Shown here: one piece after another, positions 1-4,704 of the stretch | How the letters are laid out: every line of letters begins with the position of its first letter | Numbering within the stretch: the first letter of the stretch is position 1 | Source: Holophagaceae bacterium | GTDB taxonomy: Bacteria > Acidobacteriota > Holophagae > Holophagales > Holophagaceae | Assembly: GCA_025353305.1 (NCBI GenBank) | Contig: JANXQX010000149.1 | Coordinates: 1-5,409 of the forward strand | Length of the DNA stretch: 5,409 nt | Direction of reading: 5' to 3' | Notes under the pieces: model-generated | What the model was told of the DNA's origin: nothing | Seen by the model: the letters and a program-made list of their open reading frames with translations, nothing else | Database searches by the model: none | Translations under genes and position numbers: made by a program

Positions 1-22
1 CCTCCACCCACGAGCGGAAGCG

Positions 23-1216
23 TCAACTTGCCACCCCGTTCAACGGGGTCGGCACTGGCTCCTCCGCTGCCTTTTCTTCGAGGCCTAGCAGGCTGGCCAG
101 AGCTCCGATGCGGAGTCTCTTCGCCATGCCAGGACTCTCCGACAGGCGGCCTGCCGCCTTCTGTTTTTCGGCGATGGCCGCAGCAATTATGGATCGGTCG
201 GGATGATGGCGATAACAAGCTTCAAAGAACTCACTGCGGGCGGCCCAGGCTTCCGTGATGGGGCCATCCCGGTTCGAGCTGTTGGCCGATGAGGATCGCT
301 CCTGAAGGCTCCACCAGGTACACCATGCATGTAGGACTTCGACGCTCTCTCGGCATTCATCGGGAAGCTGGCTCCAGCGAGGATCCGTGAGTGCCTTTCG
401 ATGCGAATCCATGGCTCCATCAAGGGCCTGTTCGTAACGGGCCAACGCTTCCTTGGCGAGGTCCTCCACGCATCGAAGGAAAAAGCCAGAGGGAGAATGA
501 ATCTCCTTTCTCTGCAACTTGAATTCAAGCAGCTCCAGAGCGGCGCGGAGACCACGGGCTCCACCTGCCTTTTCGCAAAGGTCCGGCCCAAGGCTTGCGG
601 TGATCCCCAGACTTGAAAGCCCTTCCTGGATATCTGCTGGAAGATAAAAAACACCATCAGCATCAGCAGAGAAAGCCGCTGTGTGTCCATTCACCCTCGG
701 GTGAATGTGCTGTTGTCTGCTGCTGTCCTTTTGGTTCTTGTCTTTGTCTTCTTCTTGCTCTTGCTCTTGTCTGCTTGAGGAAGGCTCAAGCTCTGCTTGA
801 GCATCGCTTGAAGCAATGGGCCTCCGTGCTTGAGCTGGTCTCGCCTTAGCTTGGGTCTTTTTCCCCCCCTTGGCTCCCGCCTCACGTCGGGCTTCGATAA
901 GGGTGTGGATGCCATTTAGTTCACGAAATAGAAATGGGTTGGCGAGGCGGTCAGCTGGGCCTCCTTCCAGGGCCTCCAAAGTCGTCAACTTGGTAAAGGT
1001 GCTCAAGAATTGGCTGACTTGCTCCGGCGTGGCGCGAACGATTGTCGCGAGCACCCTGGGATCCGCTGGCACCGAGCCATTCACGCACTGATGATCGAGG
1101 ATTCCAGTGAGGATTCCGTGCCCGAGCGCATCAAGGCCCATATAGGACTCGTCCGCCCGAAGAAGCGCTGGAAACCGGCGGTAATACTGAACCTTCTTGG
1201 GGCTGTTCAGTGACAT
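23..1216 (-). CDS. Phage/plasmid-type replication initiator-like protein with DUF1376-like N-terminus
   Basis: This is a 397-residue protein, probably the replication protein of the element. Residues about 8-120 (YYRRFPALLRAD..., a G-rich helix near 30-36, VPADPRVLATIVRAT, ending REAGAKGGKK) resemble the DUF1376/YdaU and replication winged-helix proteins found near phage replication genes. Residues about 120-185 form a charged, Q/E/D/K/S-rich linker that looks disordered. Residues about 190-258 contain SPSGFFLRCVEDL, like the 'NPAGFL(I/V)RAIE' motif in C-terminal regions of plasmid and phage initiators. The C-terminal third is helical and not recognised. The reading frame stays open upstream to an ATG at 1444, but that 76-residue extension is Pro/Arg/Ser-rich, resembles nothing, and overlaps the upstream HTH gene in another frame. 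The ATG at 1216 places the conserved region at the N-terminus, is preceded by a weak GAGG, and leaves 31 bp after the upstream gene. Its linker DNA holds the repeat cluster listed separately. Replication role is inferred from motifs; no catalytic site is seen. Confidence 0.7.
   Translation of the reverse strand: MSLNSPKKVQYYRRFPALLRADESYMGLDALGHGILTGILDHQCVNGSVPADPRVLATIVRATPEQVSQFLSTFTKLTTLEALEGGPADRLANPFLFRELNGIHTLIEARREAGAKGGKKTQAKARPAQARRPIASSDAQAELEPSSSRQEQEQEEDKDKNQKDSSRQQHIHPRVNGHTAAFSADADGVFYLPADIQEGLSSLGITASLGPDLCEKAGGARGLRAALELLEFKLQRKEIHSPSGFFLRCVEDLAKEALARYEQALDGAMDSHRKALTDPRWSQLPDECRESVEVLHAWCTWWSLQERSSSANSSNRDGPITEAWAARSEFFEACYRHHPDRSIIAAAIAEKQKAAGRLSESPGMAKRLRIGALASLLGLEEKAAEEPVPTPLNGVAS
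711..772. other. Pyrimidine-rich (+ strand) tract next to the repeat cluster, possible unwinding region
   Basis: The plus strand is almost all C/T here, with G as the only frequent purine (runs such as CTTCTTCTTGCTCTTGCTC). The minus strand encodes the Glu/Gln/Asp/Lys/Asn linker of the replication protein. The tract abuts the phased repeats at 773-835, and a short A-rich patch lies further on at about 640-652. Strand-asymmetric tracts beside iterons are common in duplex-unwinding regions, including that of phage lambda. The bias could equally be a by-product of a charged linker using GAA/GAG/CAA/AAG codons. Confidence 0.3.
773..835. repeat. Helically phased GCTTGA/TCAAGC repeat cluster, candidate replication origin iterons
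   Basis: The hexamer GCTTGA starts at 773, 795, 806 and 828, and its complement TCAAGC lies at 786-791. Most copies extend to GCTTGAGC (795-802, 828-835; inverted GCTCAAGC at 784-791), with variants GCTTGAGG (773-780) and GCTTGAAG (806-813). The octamer starts (773, 784, 795, 806, 828) fall on an 11-bp grid with one position (817) empty, so the sites face one side of the helix. The copies are read in different codon phases by the overlapping gene: Ala-Gln-Ala for two, Ser-Ser for two, and Glu-Leu-Glu for the inverted one. This argues for selection on DNA rather than on a peptide repeat. Elsewhere in the window the hexamer appears only sporadically (for example 525-530). Initiator-binding iterons inside the initiator's own linker are known from lambdoid phage O genes; origin function here is inference. 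Confidence 0.5.
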
Positions 1217-1247
1217 GGGCGCCTCGGGCGAAGGCCAGTGGAGGGCG

Positions 1248-1613
1248 TCATCGTGAGGCCCGATTCTGTAATGGGGCGATTCGGACGATCTTGGAGGCGG
1301 GACCATGGGTCCGACCCAAGAGGGAAGCCCGCACCTCGGACCACTTAAAGACCGTTGGGTGCCCACCCCATCGGGTGCCCCTTGAGGTGTCCTTGTAGCC
1401 GGGGACCTCCCCCAATTCCGCGAGGGCAATGAGCTTGCGGACATCCATGCCCCGTCCTCGGTCTTCCTTTAGGAGTTGGACGACCTGAAGGGCGCTGATG
1501 TAGGGCTCGTCGAAGGATCGATCCCCTCCTACCCAGGCCTTCGCCTTTGAAAGGACATCAAATCCTATAACTTCTACTGAAAAGCTATTGACTGGTTCTG
1601 GAATGTGATCCAT
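1248..1613 (-). CDS. Small HTH DNA-binding protein, candidate excisionase or early regulator
   Basis: This is a 121-residue protein and the first gene of the leftward operon. Residues about 39-99 read like a MerR/excisionase-type winged HTH. ISALQVVQLLKEDRGRGMDVRKLIALAELGEVPGY corresponds to the usual 'ltpeevaell..s..tvyrlakeGeiPa' core, and the wing ends in TRWGGHPTVFKWSEVRASLL, like 'grRWrfrrsdleaWl'. The first 38 residues are not recognised, and the last 20 are basic. The protein is longer than a minimal phage Xis (about 60-75 residues), and the turn between the first two helices looks expanded (KEDRGRGMD). The start at 1613 is supported by a strong ribosome-binding site (AAGGGGGT, minus strand, 1618-1625). 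Position next to the divergent repressor and upstream of the replication gene fits an excisionase or Cro/Str-like early protein. HTH character is moderately supported; the Xis role is inference from context. Confidence 0.6.
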   Translation of the reverse strand: MDHIPEPVNSFSVEVIGFDVLSKAKAWVGGDRSFDEPYISALQVVQLLKEDRGRGMDVRKLIALAELGEVPGYKDTSRGTRWGGHPTVFKWSEVRASLLGRTHGPASKIVRIAPLQNRASR

Positions 1614-1617
1614 TCTG

Positions 1618-1625
1618 ACCCCCTT
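1618..1625 (-). promoter_or_regulatory. Ribosome-binding site of the 1613-1248 HTH gene
   Basis: The minus strand reads AAGGGGGT followed by CAGA and then the ATG at 1613. This purine-rich Shine-Dalgarno match at normal spacing fixes the start of the small HTH gene, and it is the clearest ribosome-binding site among the element's genes. Confidence 0.65.
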
Positions 1626-1700
1626 GGGAATGAAAAGTTATGATCATTGATGCACCGATGAGGCCCCGGTCACATGGACGGGAAGACCCATGAAAATCAA

Positions 1701-1719
1701 TCCTGAATTAGATTTAGGA
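1701..1719. promoter_or_regulatory. 19-bp imperfect palindrome, candidate repressor operator
   Basis: TCCTGAATTAGATTTAGGA is symmetric around A1710, with seven of nine base pairs complementary (the mismatched pairs are 1705/1715 and 1709/1711). Size and symmetry suit a dimeric XRE-family repressor. It lies in the divergent region and covers the -10 box of the best leftward promoter candidate. Only one such site was found by eye, and binding is inferred. Confidence 0.4.
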
Positions 1720-1734
1720 ACCTGTATGCTCCAA
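1707..1734 (-). promoter_or_regulatory. Candidate leftward promoter of the HTH-replication operon
   Basis: On the minus strand, TTGGAG (1729-1734) is followed after 16 bp by TCTAAT (1707-1712), which matches five of six bases of the bacterial -10 consensus. The -35 box is weak (three of six). Transcription would begin near 1700 and give a leader of about 85 nt before the ATG at 1613. The -10 lies inside the palindrome 1701-1719, as expected for a repressed early promoter. Confidence 0.35.
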
Positions 1735-1781
1735 TGAAGAGGTAGTGGAACCCCGGAAGCTATGAAAACATTAGAACAAAA

Positions 1782-1787
1782 TATAAC
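1782..1787 (+). promoter_or_regulatory. Possible -10 box of the repressor-integrase operon
   Basis: TATAAC sits in an A/T-rich stretch just upstream of the repressor gene and matches five of six -10 bases. No good -35 element lies 16-18 bp upstream. The start point would be close to 1794, leaving only a short leader before the first possible start codon at 1806. Confidence 0.25.
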
Positions 1788-1805
1788 TACAAACAAGAAA
1801 AAGTT

Positions 1806-2291
1806 ATGAAAGTTCTTATGATGAAAAATGTTTCGGCAAGAATTAAGTCCAGACGGGAAAAAATAGGCCTCACAGCTACCGAGGCAGCCCGAAGAACCGG
1901 TGTTTCACAGCCTGCCTGGTCGAAATGGGAGCTTGGGAAGTCCGAACCAAGGGGGATTAATCGGCTCAAGGTTGCCGAGGTATTGGATTGCAACCCCGAA
2001 TGGCTGCGCACCGGGGAGGGGCAGGAGGAGCCATTGAAGCTCCTGCCCAATAAGGCCAAAGAGGCTGAGCCGAGCACTGATGGCGCCCCTGGGGAAGTCG
2101 ATCTGGCCTTGATGGGACGTGTCAAGGACGCCGTATTTCGGGCCATTAAGAATTCCAAGAAGACCTTCACATATGAACAGAAGGTCACGCTGGTGGCGAA
2201 GGTCTATCGAATCTGCGCTGCCCAGGGTCTCGCCTCGCCGCTCGATCTTGATGATCAAGAGATTTCCCAGCTTCTCAAAGGTGCCTCATGA
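1806..2291 (+). CDS. XRE-family transcriptional repressor, candidate master lysogeny regulator
   Basis: This is a 161-residue cytoplasmic DNA-binding protein. Residues about 10-70 form a Cro/C1-type HTH: RIKSRREKIGLTATEAARRTG, then VSQPAWSKWELGKSEPRG with the recognition helix near QPAWSKWE, then LKVAEVLDCNPEWLRTGEG, the standard ending of phage repressor HTH domains. Residues about 75-105 look like a flexible linker. Residues about 107-160 (FTYEQKVTLVAKVYRICAAQG) are helical and resemble the short C-terminal tails of small phage repressors, probably for dimerisation. There is no S24/LexA-type protease domain, so RecA-dependent self-cleavage is not expected; relief by an antirepressor is an alternative known for SaPI Stl. 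ATG codons at 1806, 1818 and 1821 are all possible starts; none has a strong Shine-Dalgarno, and MKNVSARIK (1821) is the usual N-terminus for the family. The stop overlaps the next gene's start by ATGA (2288-2291). Confidence 0.85.
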   Translation: MKVLMMKNVSARIKSRREKIGLTATEAARRTGVSQPAWSKWELGKSEPRGINRLKVAEVLDCNPEWLRTGEGQEEPLKLLPNKAKEAEPSTDGAPGEVDLALMGRVKDAVFRAIKNSKKTFTYEQKVTLVAKVYRICAAQGLASPLDLDDQEISQLLKGAS

Positions 2292-2845
2292 ATGGCGAGA
2301 TAATCAATTTTCACCCAGTCCATACATTCGCGGATCAGGCTATTGGCGCATACGCGGAGCAGGTTATTGGCGAAGAGAAATGCGCGGTCCTGGGTCCCAA
2401 TTGTCCGGTCTGTGGAAAAGCCCGAACTCGCCCCGTCGTGGCGGTACTGAAGACCACGGAGGCAACCAGGCCCGCAGTAAATCAGGACGGGAAGTTGGTG
2501 GAGGTGCCAACGGCAATACACAAATTGCTCGGGCCCTTCAGCCCTCCCCAAGAGCCTATGCCCCCTCCCGACAACCTAAAACTGGGGTGGTTGGCATTAG
2601 GGGCTGGGGTAATTTCCATAGTTCTCGGGATTCATTCAACCAGGGTCTCTCCTGCTGCCGTGCTGGGGTCGTTTTTATTAGTTGTTGGCTTACTTGTAAT
2701 CACGTTGTTCAGGGATTACACGAAGCGATACCCAGCGTTACTGGCTGAATGGGAAGAGAAGGACAATGCCGTACGCCGTCTATATTTTTGCCCCGATGGC
2801 CCTCACGTTTTTGACCCCACGACGGGTGATGTGGCGATGGAATGA
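2288..2845 (+). CDS. Two-TM membrane protein with CPxCG zinc-ribbon-like motif, function unknown
   Basis: This is a 185-residue protein with no family I can name. Residues 39-44 are CPVCGK, a zinc-ribbon knuckle. Residues about 82-96 are proline-rich. Two hydrophobic segments follow (about 98-115 and 124-141), then a charged stretch (RDYTKRYPALLAEWEEKDNAVRRL) and a tail with C168 and H173 in YFCPDGPHVFDPTTGD. The tail resembles the second knuckle of a zinc ribbon, so C39, C42, C168 and H173 might form one metal site split by the membrane hairpin; both ends would then be on the same, presumably cytoplasmic, side. The start overlaps the repressor's stop and is preceded by AAAGGTG (2277-2283). 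The stop overlaps the integrase start. Expression with the repressor suggests a product made in the integrated state, so superinfection exclusion, host-signal sensing or repressor control are possible, but nothing in the sequence shows which. Confidence 0.7.
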   Translation: MNGEIINFHPVHTFADQAIGAYAEQVIGEEKCAVLGPNCPVCGKARTRPVVAVLKTTEATRPAVNQDGKLVEVPTAIHKLLGPFSPPQEPMPPPDNLKLGWLALGAGVISIVLGIHSTRVSPAAVLGSFLLVVGLLVITLFRDYTKRYPALLAEWEEKDNAVRRLYFCPDGPHVFDPTTGDVAME

Positions 2846-4068
2846 CCAAGACGTCCGGTAAACCCAGGGTCCGTAACGGTTTGGTTAAATATCCAGGAGG
2901 GCGAACCTATTTCTACTTTGTTCGCTTCCGAGGGGAAATCCATCGCGGGGACACGGGATGTGAGACCCACGCGGCAGCGATGGAGTGGCTGAAACGTGAG
3001 CGCGAGCGGTGGGCTTTGGACGAGCAGGGGGTCATTCGTACTGAGGTGGTAACCCTTGCGAAAGCCCACCAGGCCTGGGTGCGGGCGCACAGTGGTCTTC
3101 GGGGAAAGAAATGGGTTAATCAGGTGGAAACGAGCATCCCAAAACATCAGGGGCTCCTACTTGGCCTCCCAATTCAAGACATCACCACTGACCGCGTAAA
3201 AGGAATGCTTCAGGAGTACTTGGGCGGGAAGGGAAGGGCCTACCGGCCAGGTCAGAGGGGGGAATGGGAACTCCCTCACAGTCCGGGGGGCGCAAATACC
3301 CAGCTCAAAATTCTTACCGTTGTGGTTCGTTGGGCGGTCCAAGAAATGGGCTGGGCTCCGGCGGTCCCCTTCGATGTAAGGAAACTCAAACTCAAGGTGC
3401 AGGATGAGCCTGAACCTGTCGTCTGGCCGGAGTTGGTCCCGGCATTCCTGGCGGCGACGGACCAGGTGATCCCACCAGATAAACCCAAATGGCATAAAGG
3501 CCGAGTTCAGCCCTACGCTCCTGACCCCGATATTTCCTTGGGGATCCGGCTCCAATTAGCCCTTGGGCTCCGGGAAGGCGAGGCTCTCGGCATCCGCTGG
3601 GAATGGCTAGACTTTCGGACGGCCGTGTATCAACCAGGCAAAACCAAGAATCGTAAAACCAGGGTGGTTCCAGTCCCCACCTGGTTGCTCGACCTGCTTC
3701 ATGCGCGGTGGGTTGAGAGCGGTAGGCCCTCCTTTGGCCTAATCATGCCCGGCGAGGATGGGAATGGGCGAGTGAAGGGCTACACCCTGAAACACGCAGA
3801 AAGGGCTGGCCTTGCCGTGGGACTTCACGGCCTCCATCCTCACCGTCTACGGGCCACTTTCGCCACGACCCACTACGAGGCAGGGACCCCTATTTCTCAA
3901 ATCCAACAGATGATGGGGCACAAAGATCCCAGCACAACCATGGGTTACATCATTCAGCGTCCGAAGGACCAAGCCGAGGCCCAGGATAGGGTGGCTGTGC
4001 TGATGGGAATGGGGAGCAGTTCCACTACAGTTACATTATTAAATTCAAAAATGGTTATAAATCAGTGA
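2842..4068 (+). CDS. int: Tyrosine recombinase (phage-type integrase)
   Basis: This is a 408-residue site-specific recombinase catalysing integration, and with a directionality factor excision, at a tRNA-Gly site. Residues about 10-55 (GGRTYFYFVRFRGEIHRGDTG) look like the small beta-sheet arm-binding domain. Residues about 65-185 are the helical core-binding domain. The catalytic domain runs from about 190. The active-site set is visible: R244 in LALGLREGEALGIRW; a beta-hairpin lysine in QPGKTKNRKTR (K267 or K269); H334 and R337 in HPHRLRATFATTHYEAG; H360 in MMGHKDPSTT; and the nucleophile Y369 in STTMGYI. The protein therefore looks active. About 39 residues follow the tyrosine, the last ten being encoded in AT-rich DNA that runs into the attachment site. 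The start overlaps the stop of the membrane protein (ATGA, 2842-2845) and has only a weak upstream purine signal, so translation is probably coupled. No terminator separates it from the junction 28 bp downstream. Confidence 0.95.
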   Translation: MTKTSGKPRVRNGLVKYPGGRTYFYFVRFRGEIHRGDTGCETHAAAMEWLKRERERWALDEQGVIRTEVVTLAKAHQAWVRAHSGLRGKKWVNQVETSIPKHQGLLLGLPIQDITTDRVKGMLQEYLGGKGRAYRPGQRGEWELPHSPGGANTQLKILTVVVRWAVQEMGWAPAVPFDVRKLKLKVQDEPEPVVWPELVPAFLAATDQVIPPDKPKWHKGRVQPYAPDPDISLGIRLQLALGLREGEALGIRWEWLDFRTAVYQPGKTKNRKTRVVPVPTWLLDLLHARWVESGRPSFGLIMPGEDGNGRVKGYTLKHAERAGLAVGLHGLHPHRLRATFATTHYEAGTPISQIQQMMGHKDPSTTMGYIIQRPKDQAEAQDRVAVLMGMGSSSTTVTLLNSKMVINQ

Positions 4069-4096
4069 TAATAAAAACCTTGTAAAGACTTACGAT

Positions 4097-4146
4097 TGAG
4101 CTTCCCAAGCTGGACGTCGTGGGTTCGATCCCCATCGCCCGCTCCA
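4097..4146 (+). other. attR-like junction: 3' fragment of tRNA-Gly (anticodon CCC)
   Basis: The fragment matches tRNA positions 27-76. The anticodon loop TTCCCAA (4102-4108) has anticodon CCC. The right half of the anticodon stem is GCTGG (4109-4113), followed by the variable loop (4114-4118). The T stem and loop are GTGGG TTCGATC CCCAT (4119-4135). The acceptor 3' strand CGCCCGC (4136-4142) is followed by discriminator T and encoded CCA (4143-4146). No acceptor 5' strand or D-arm precedes it; the sequence there is AT-rich element DNA. The anticodon stem is imperfect (TGAGC against GCTGG, with G4098 opposite G4112), so identity with the intact gene probably begins near 4099, which would bound the recombination core on the left. 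The fragment cannot fold as a tRNA and should be non-functional. The intact tRNA-Gly should lie at the other end of the element, outside the window. Confidence 0.88.
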
Positions 4147-4174
4147 AACTCGCTGCGACCACGGTTGACCACCC

Positions 4175-4180
4175 AGGAGG
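4175..4180 (+). promoter_or_regulatory. Ribosome-binding site choosing the 4185 start
   Basis: AGGAGG lies 4 bases before the ATG at 4185. It decides the start over the in-frame ATG at 4119, which lies inside the tRNA fragment and would add 22 residues encoded largely by tRNA sequence. Confidence 0.75.
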
Positions 4181-4184
4181 TTCC

Positions 4185-4571
4185 ATGAGTTTCCCGGTCC
4201 TGCCCACGGCGATTCAAGATTATTTCGATGCGGTGTCCGCCATGGATTTCGACAAGGCTGCGGCCTGTTTCGCGGATCCTTGTCGGCACGAGGATCCCGT
4301 GGGGAGTCCTGTGAATGGATCACCAGCGGGGGTGAAACAGTTTTTTGCAGGCATTGGTTCCCTTTTTACATCGGTGCGGCTTTTCCCCCGCGAAGCCCAT
4401 GGTCAAGGTTCTGAGTGGGCCATCGCCTTTCGTGGTGAAGGCAAGGGTCGCAATGGCGCCGAGGTGGTTTTCGAAGGTATAGACGTGTTCCATTTGGATG
4501 CTTCCAGTAAGATCGGCGAACTGCGCGCCTTCTGGAACCCAGGACCAACAATCGCGAAGCTGACGGCTTAG
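4185..4571 (+). CDS. NTF2/SnoaL-like small protein
   Basis: This is a 128-residue cytoplasmic protein with the length and pattern of the NTF2-like/SnoaL superfamily of cone-shaped alpha+beta folds. The N-terminal helix (LPTAIQDYFDAVSAMDFDKAAACFADPCRHEDPVG, about 6-40) carries the usual 'yf.a....D...a...fa.d....DP.g' pattern. PAGVKQFFAGI (47-57) corresponds to 'G.eai..f...', and the C-terminal strands include EVVFEGIDVFHLDASSKIGELRAFWNP (93-119). Members include isomerases, hydrolases and many ligand-binding proteins. The acidic residues E36, D37 and D100 lie where pocket residues often occur, but the substrate cannot be deduced. The gene belongs to the host chromosome, beginning 38 bp after the tRNA fragment. 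With the element in place, upstream transcription would come from the integrase operon or from an unrecognised promoter in the short gap. It converges with the downstream minus-strand gene. Confidence 0.75.
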   Translation: MSFPVLPTAIQDYFDAVSAMDFDKAAACFADPCRHEDPVGSPVNGSPAGVKQFFAGIGSLFTSVRLFPREAHGQGSEWAIAFRGEGKGRNGAEVVFEGIDVFHLDASSKIGELRAFWNPGPTIAKLTA

Positions 4572-4586
4572 AGCGAAATTAATAAT

Positions 4587-4680
4587 GAAACCACGCGGAG
4601 GGAAGCGAGGAAGAGACTGAGGGAAGCTGAGAATTGCTTTTCTCCGTTTCCCTCCGCTGCCCTCCGTGTGGTTTCTTTTT
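4587..4680. terminator. Long imperfect inverted repeat, probable bidirectional terminator
   Basis: The left arm begins GAAACCACGCGGAGGGAAGCG (4587-4607). The right arm ends as its near complement, with CGCTGCCCTCCGTGTGGTTTC at 4655-4675. Pairing extends inward with mismatches over roughly 40 bases per arm. A T-run (4676-4680) follows on the plus strand, and the other side is A/T-rich for minus-strand transcription. The left arm also contains GAGGGAAGC twice (4598-4606 and 4619-4627), a 21-bp period. It lies between the convergent genes ending at 4571 and 4705 and so suits termination of both. G-A/C-T-rich hairpins of this sort recur as dispersed repeats in some Acidobacteriota and deltaproteobacterial genomes, from memory rather than a search. 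Confidence 0.7.
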
Positions 4681-4704
4681 CGGTCCCGGATTAATTCAAC
4701 TCAA

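Larger units (their letters stand above)
1614..1805. promoter_or_regulatory. Divergent control region between replication operon and repressor-integrase operon
   Basis: A 192-bp gene-free stretch separates the two outward-facing operons and is clearly richer in A+T than its flanks, especially 1761-1806. It must hold the promoters of both operons and the repressor's operators. An imperfect palindrome (1701-1719) and a candidate leftward promoter (1707-1734) are listed separately. An 8-bp perfect palindrome ATGATCAT lies at 1640-1647. Neither strand shows a convincing short gene. Confidence 0.7.
1..4146. mobile_element. Right-hand part of a tRNA-Gly-integrated phage-like element or phage satellite
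   Basis: The stretch contains, in order, a replication-initiator-like gene, a small HTH gene, a divergent control region, an XRE repressor, a small membrane protein and a tyrosine integrase. It ends at a 3' fragment of tRNA-Gly that has no 5' half beside it. Integration into the 3' end of a tRNA gene is typical of tyrosine-recombinase elements: the element's copy restores the tRNA at one end and leaves a fragment at the other. The left end is outside the window, so total size and cargo are unknown. Integrase and repressor co-directional and divergent from excisionase-like plus replication genes is the arrangement of SaPI/PICI satellites and also of many temperate phage early regions. No capsid, terminase or conjugation gene is visible. 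That an integrated element is present is well supported; its class is inference. Confidence 0.85.

Noticed and set aside
518..529. Perfect 12-bp palindrome CTTGAATTCAAG
   Set aside because: It lies in coding sequence about 240 bp from the phased repeats and off their spacing; it shares the TCAAG core but is single and probably chance.
1097..1117. Direct repeat GAGGATTCC spaced by 12 bp
   Set aside because: It is in frame and encodes a short GIL-T-GIL repeat in the replication protein; two copies only, explained by the peptide.
1217..1444. 76-residue N-terminal extension of the replication gene (ATG at 1444)
   Set aside because: It overlaps the HTH gene in a different frame, is Pro/Arg/Ser-rich without recognisable structure, and the conserved region begins right after the ATG at 1216.
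1640..1647. Perfect palindrome ATGATCAT as an operator
   Set aside because: Eight bases without extension is expected by chance in AT-rich DNA, and no second copy is seen.
1787..2258. Open frames on the minus strand opposite the repressor
   Set aside because: They are antisense to a well-supported XRE gene and show no domain-like composition.
3084..3090. GCGGGCG heptamers here and near 236 as a possible 5' acceptor strand of the tRNA-Gly
   Set aside because: Both lie inside coding sequence and are not followed by a D-arm, so no complete tRNA is present in the window.
4119..4184. Upstream in-frame ATG at 4119 for the SnoaL-like gene
   Set aside because: It lies in the T stem of the tRNA fragment, and a perfect AGGAGG precedes the ATG at 4185.
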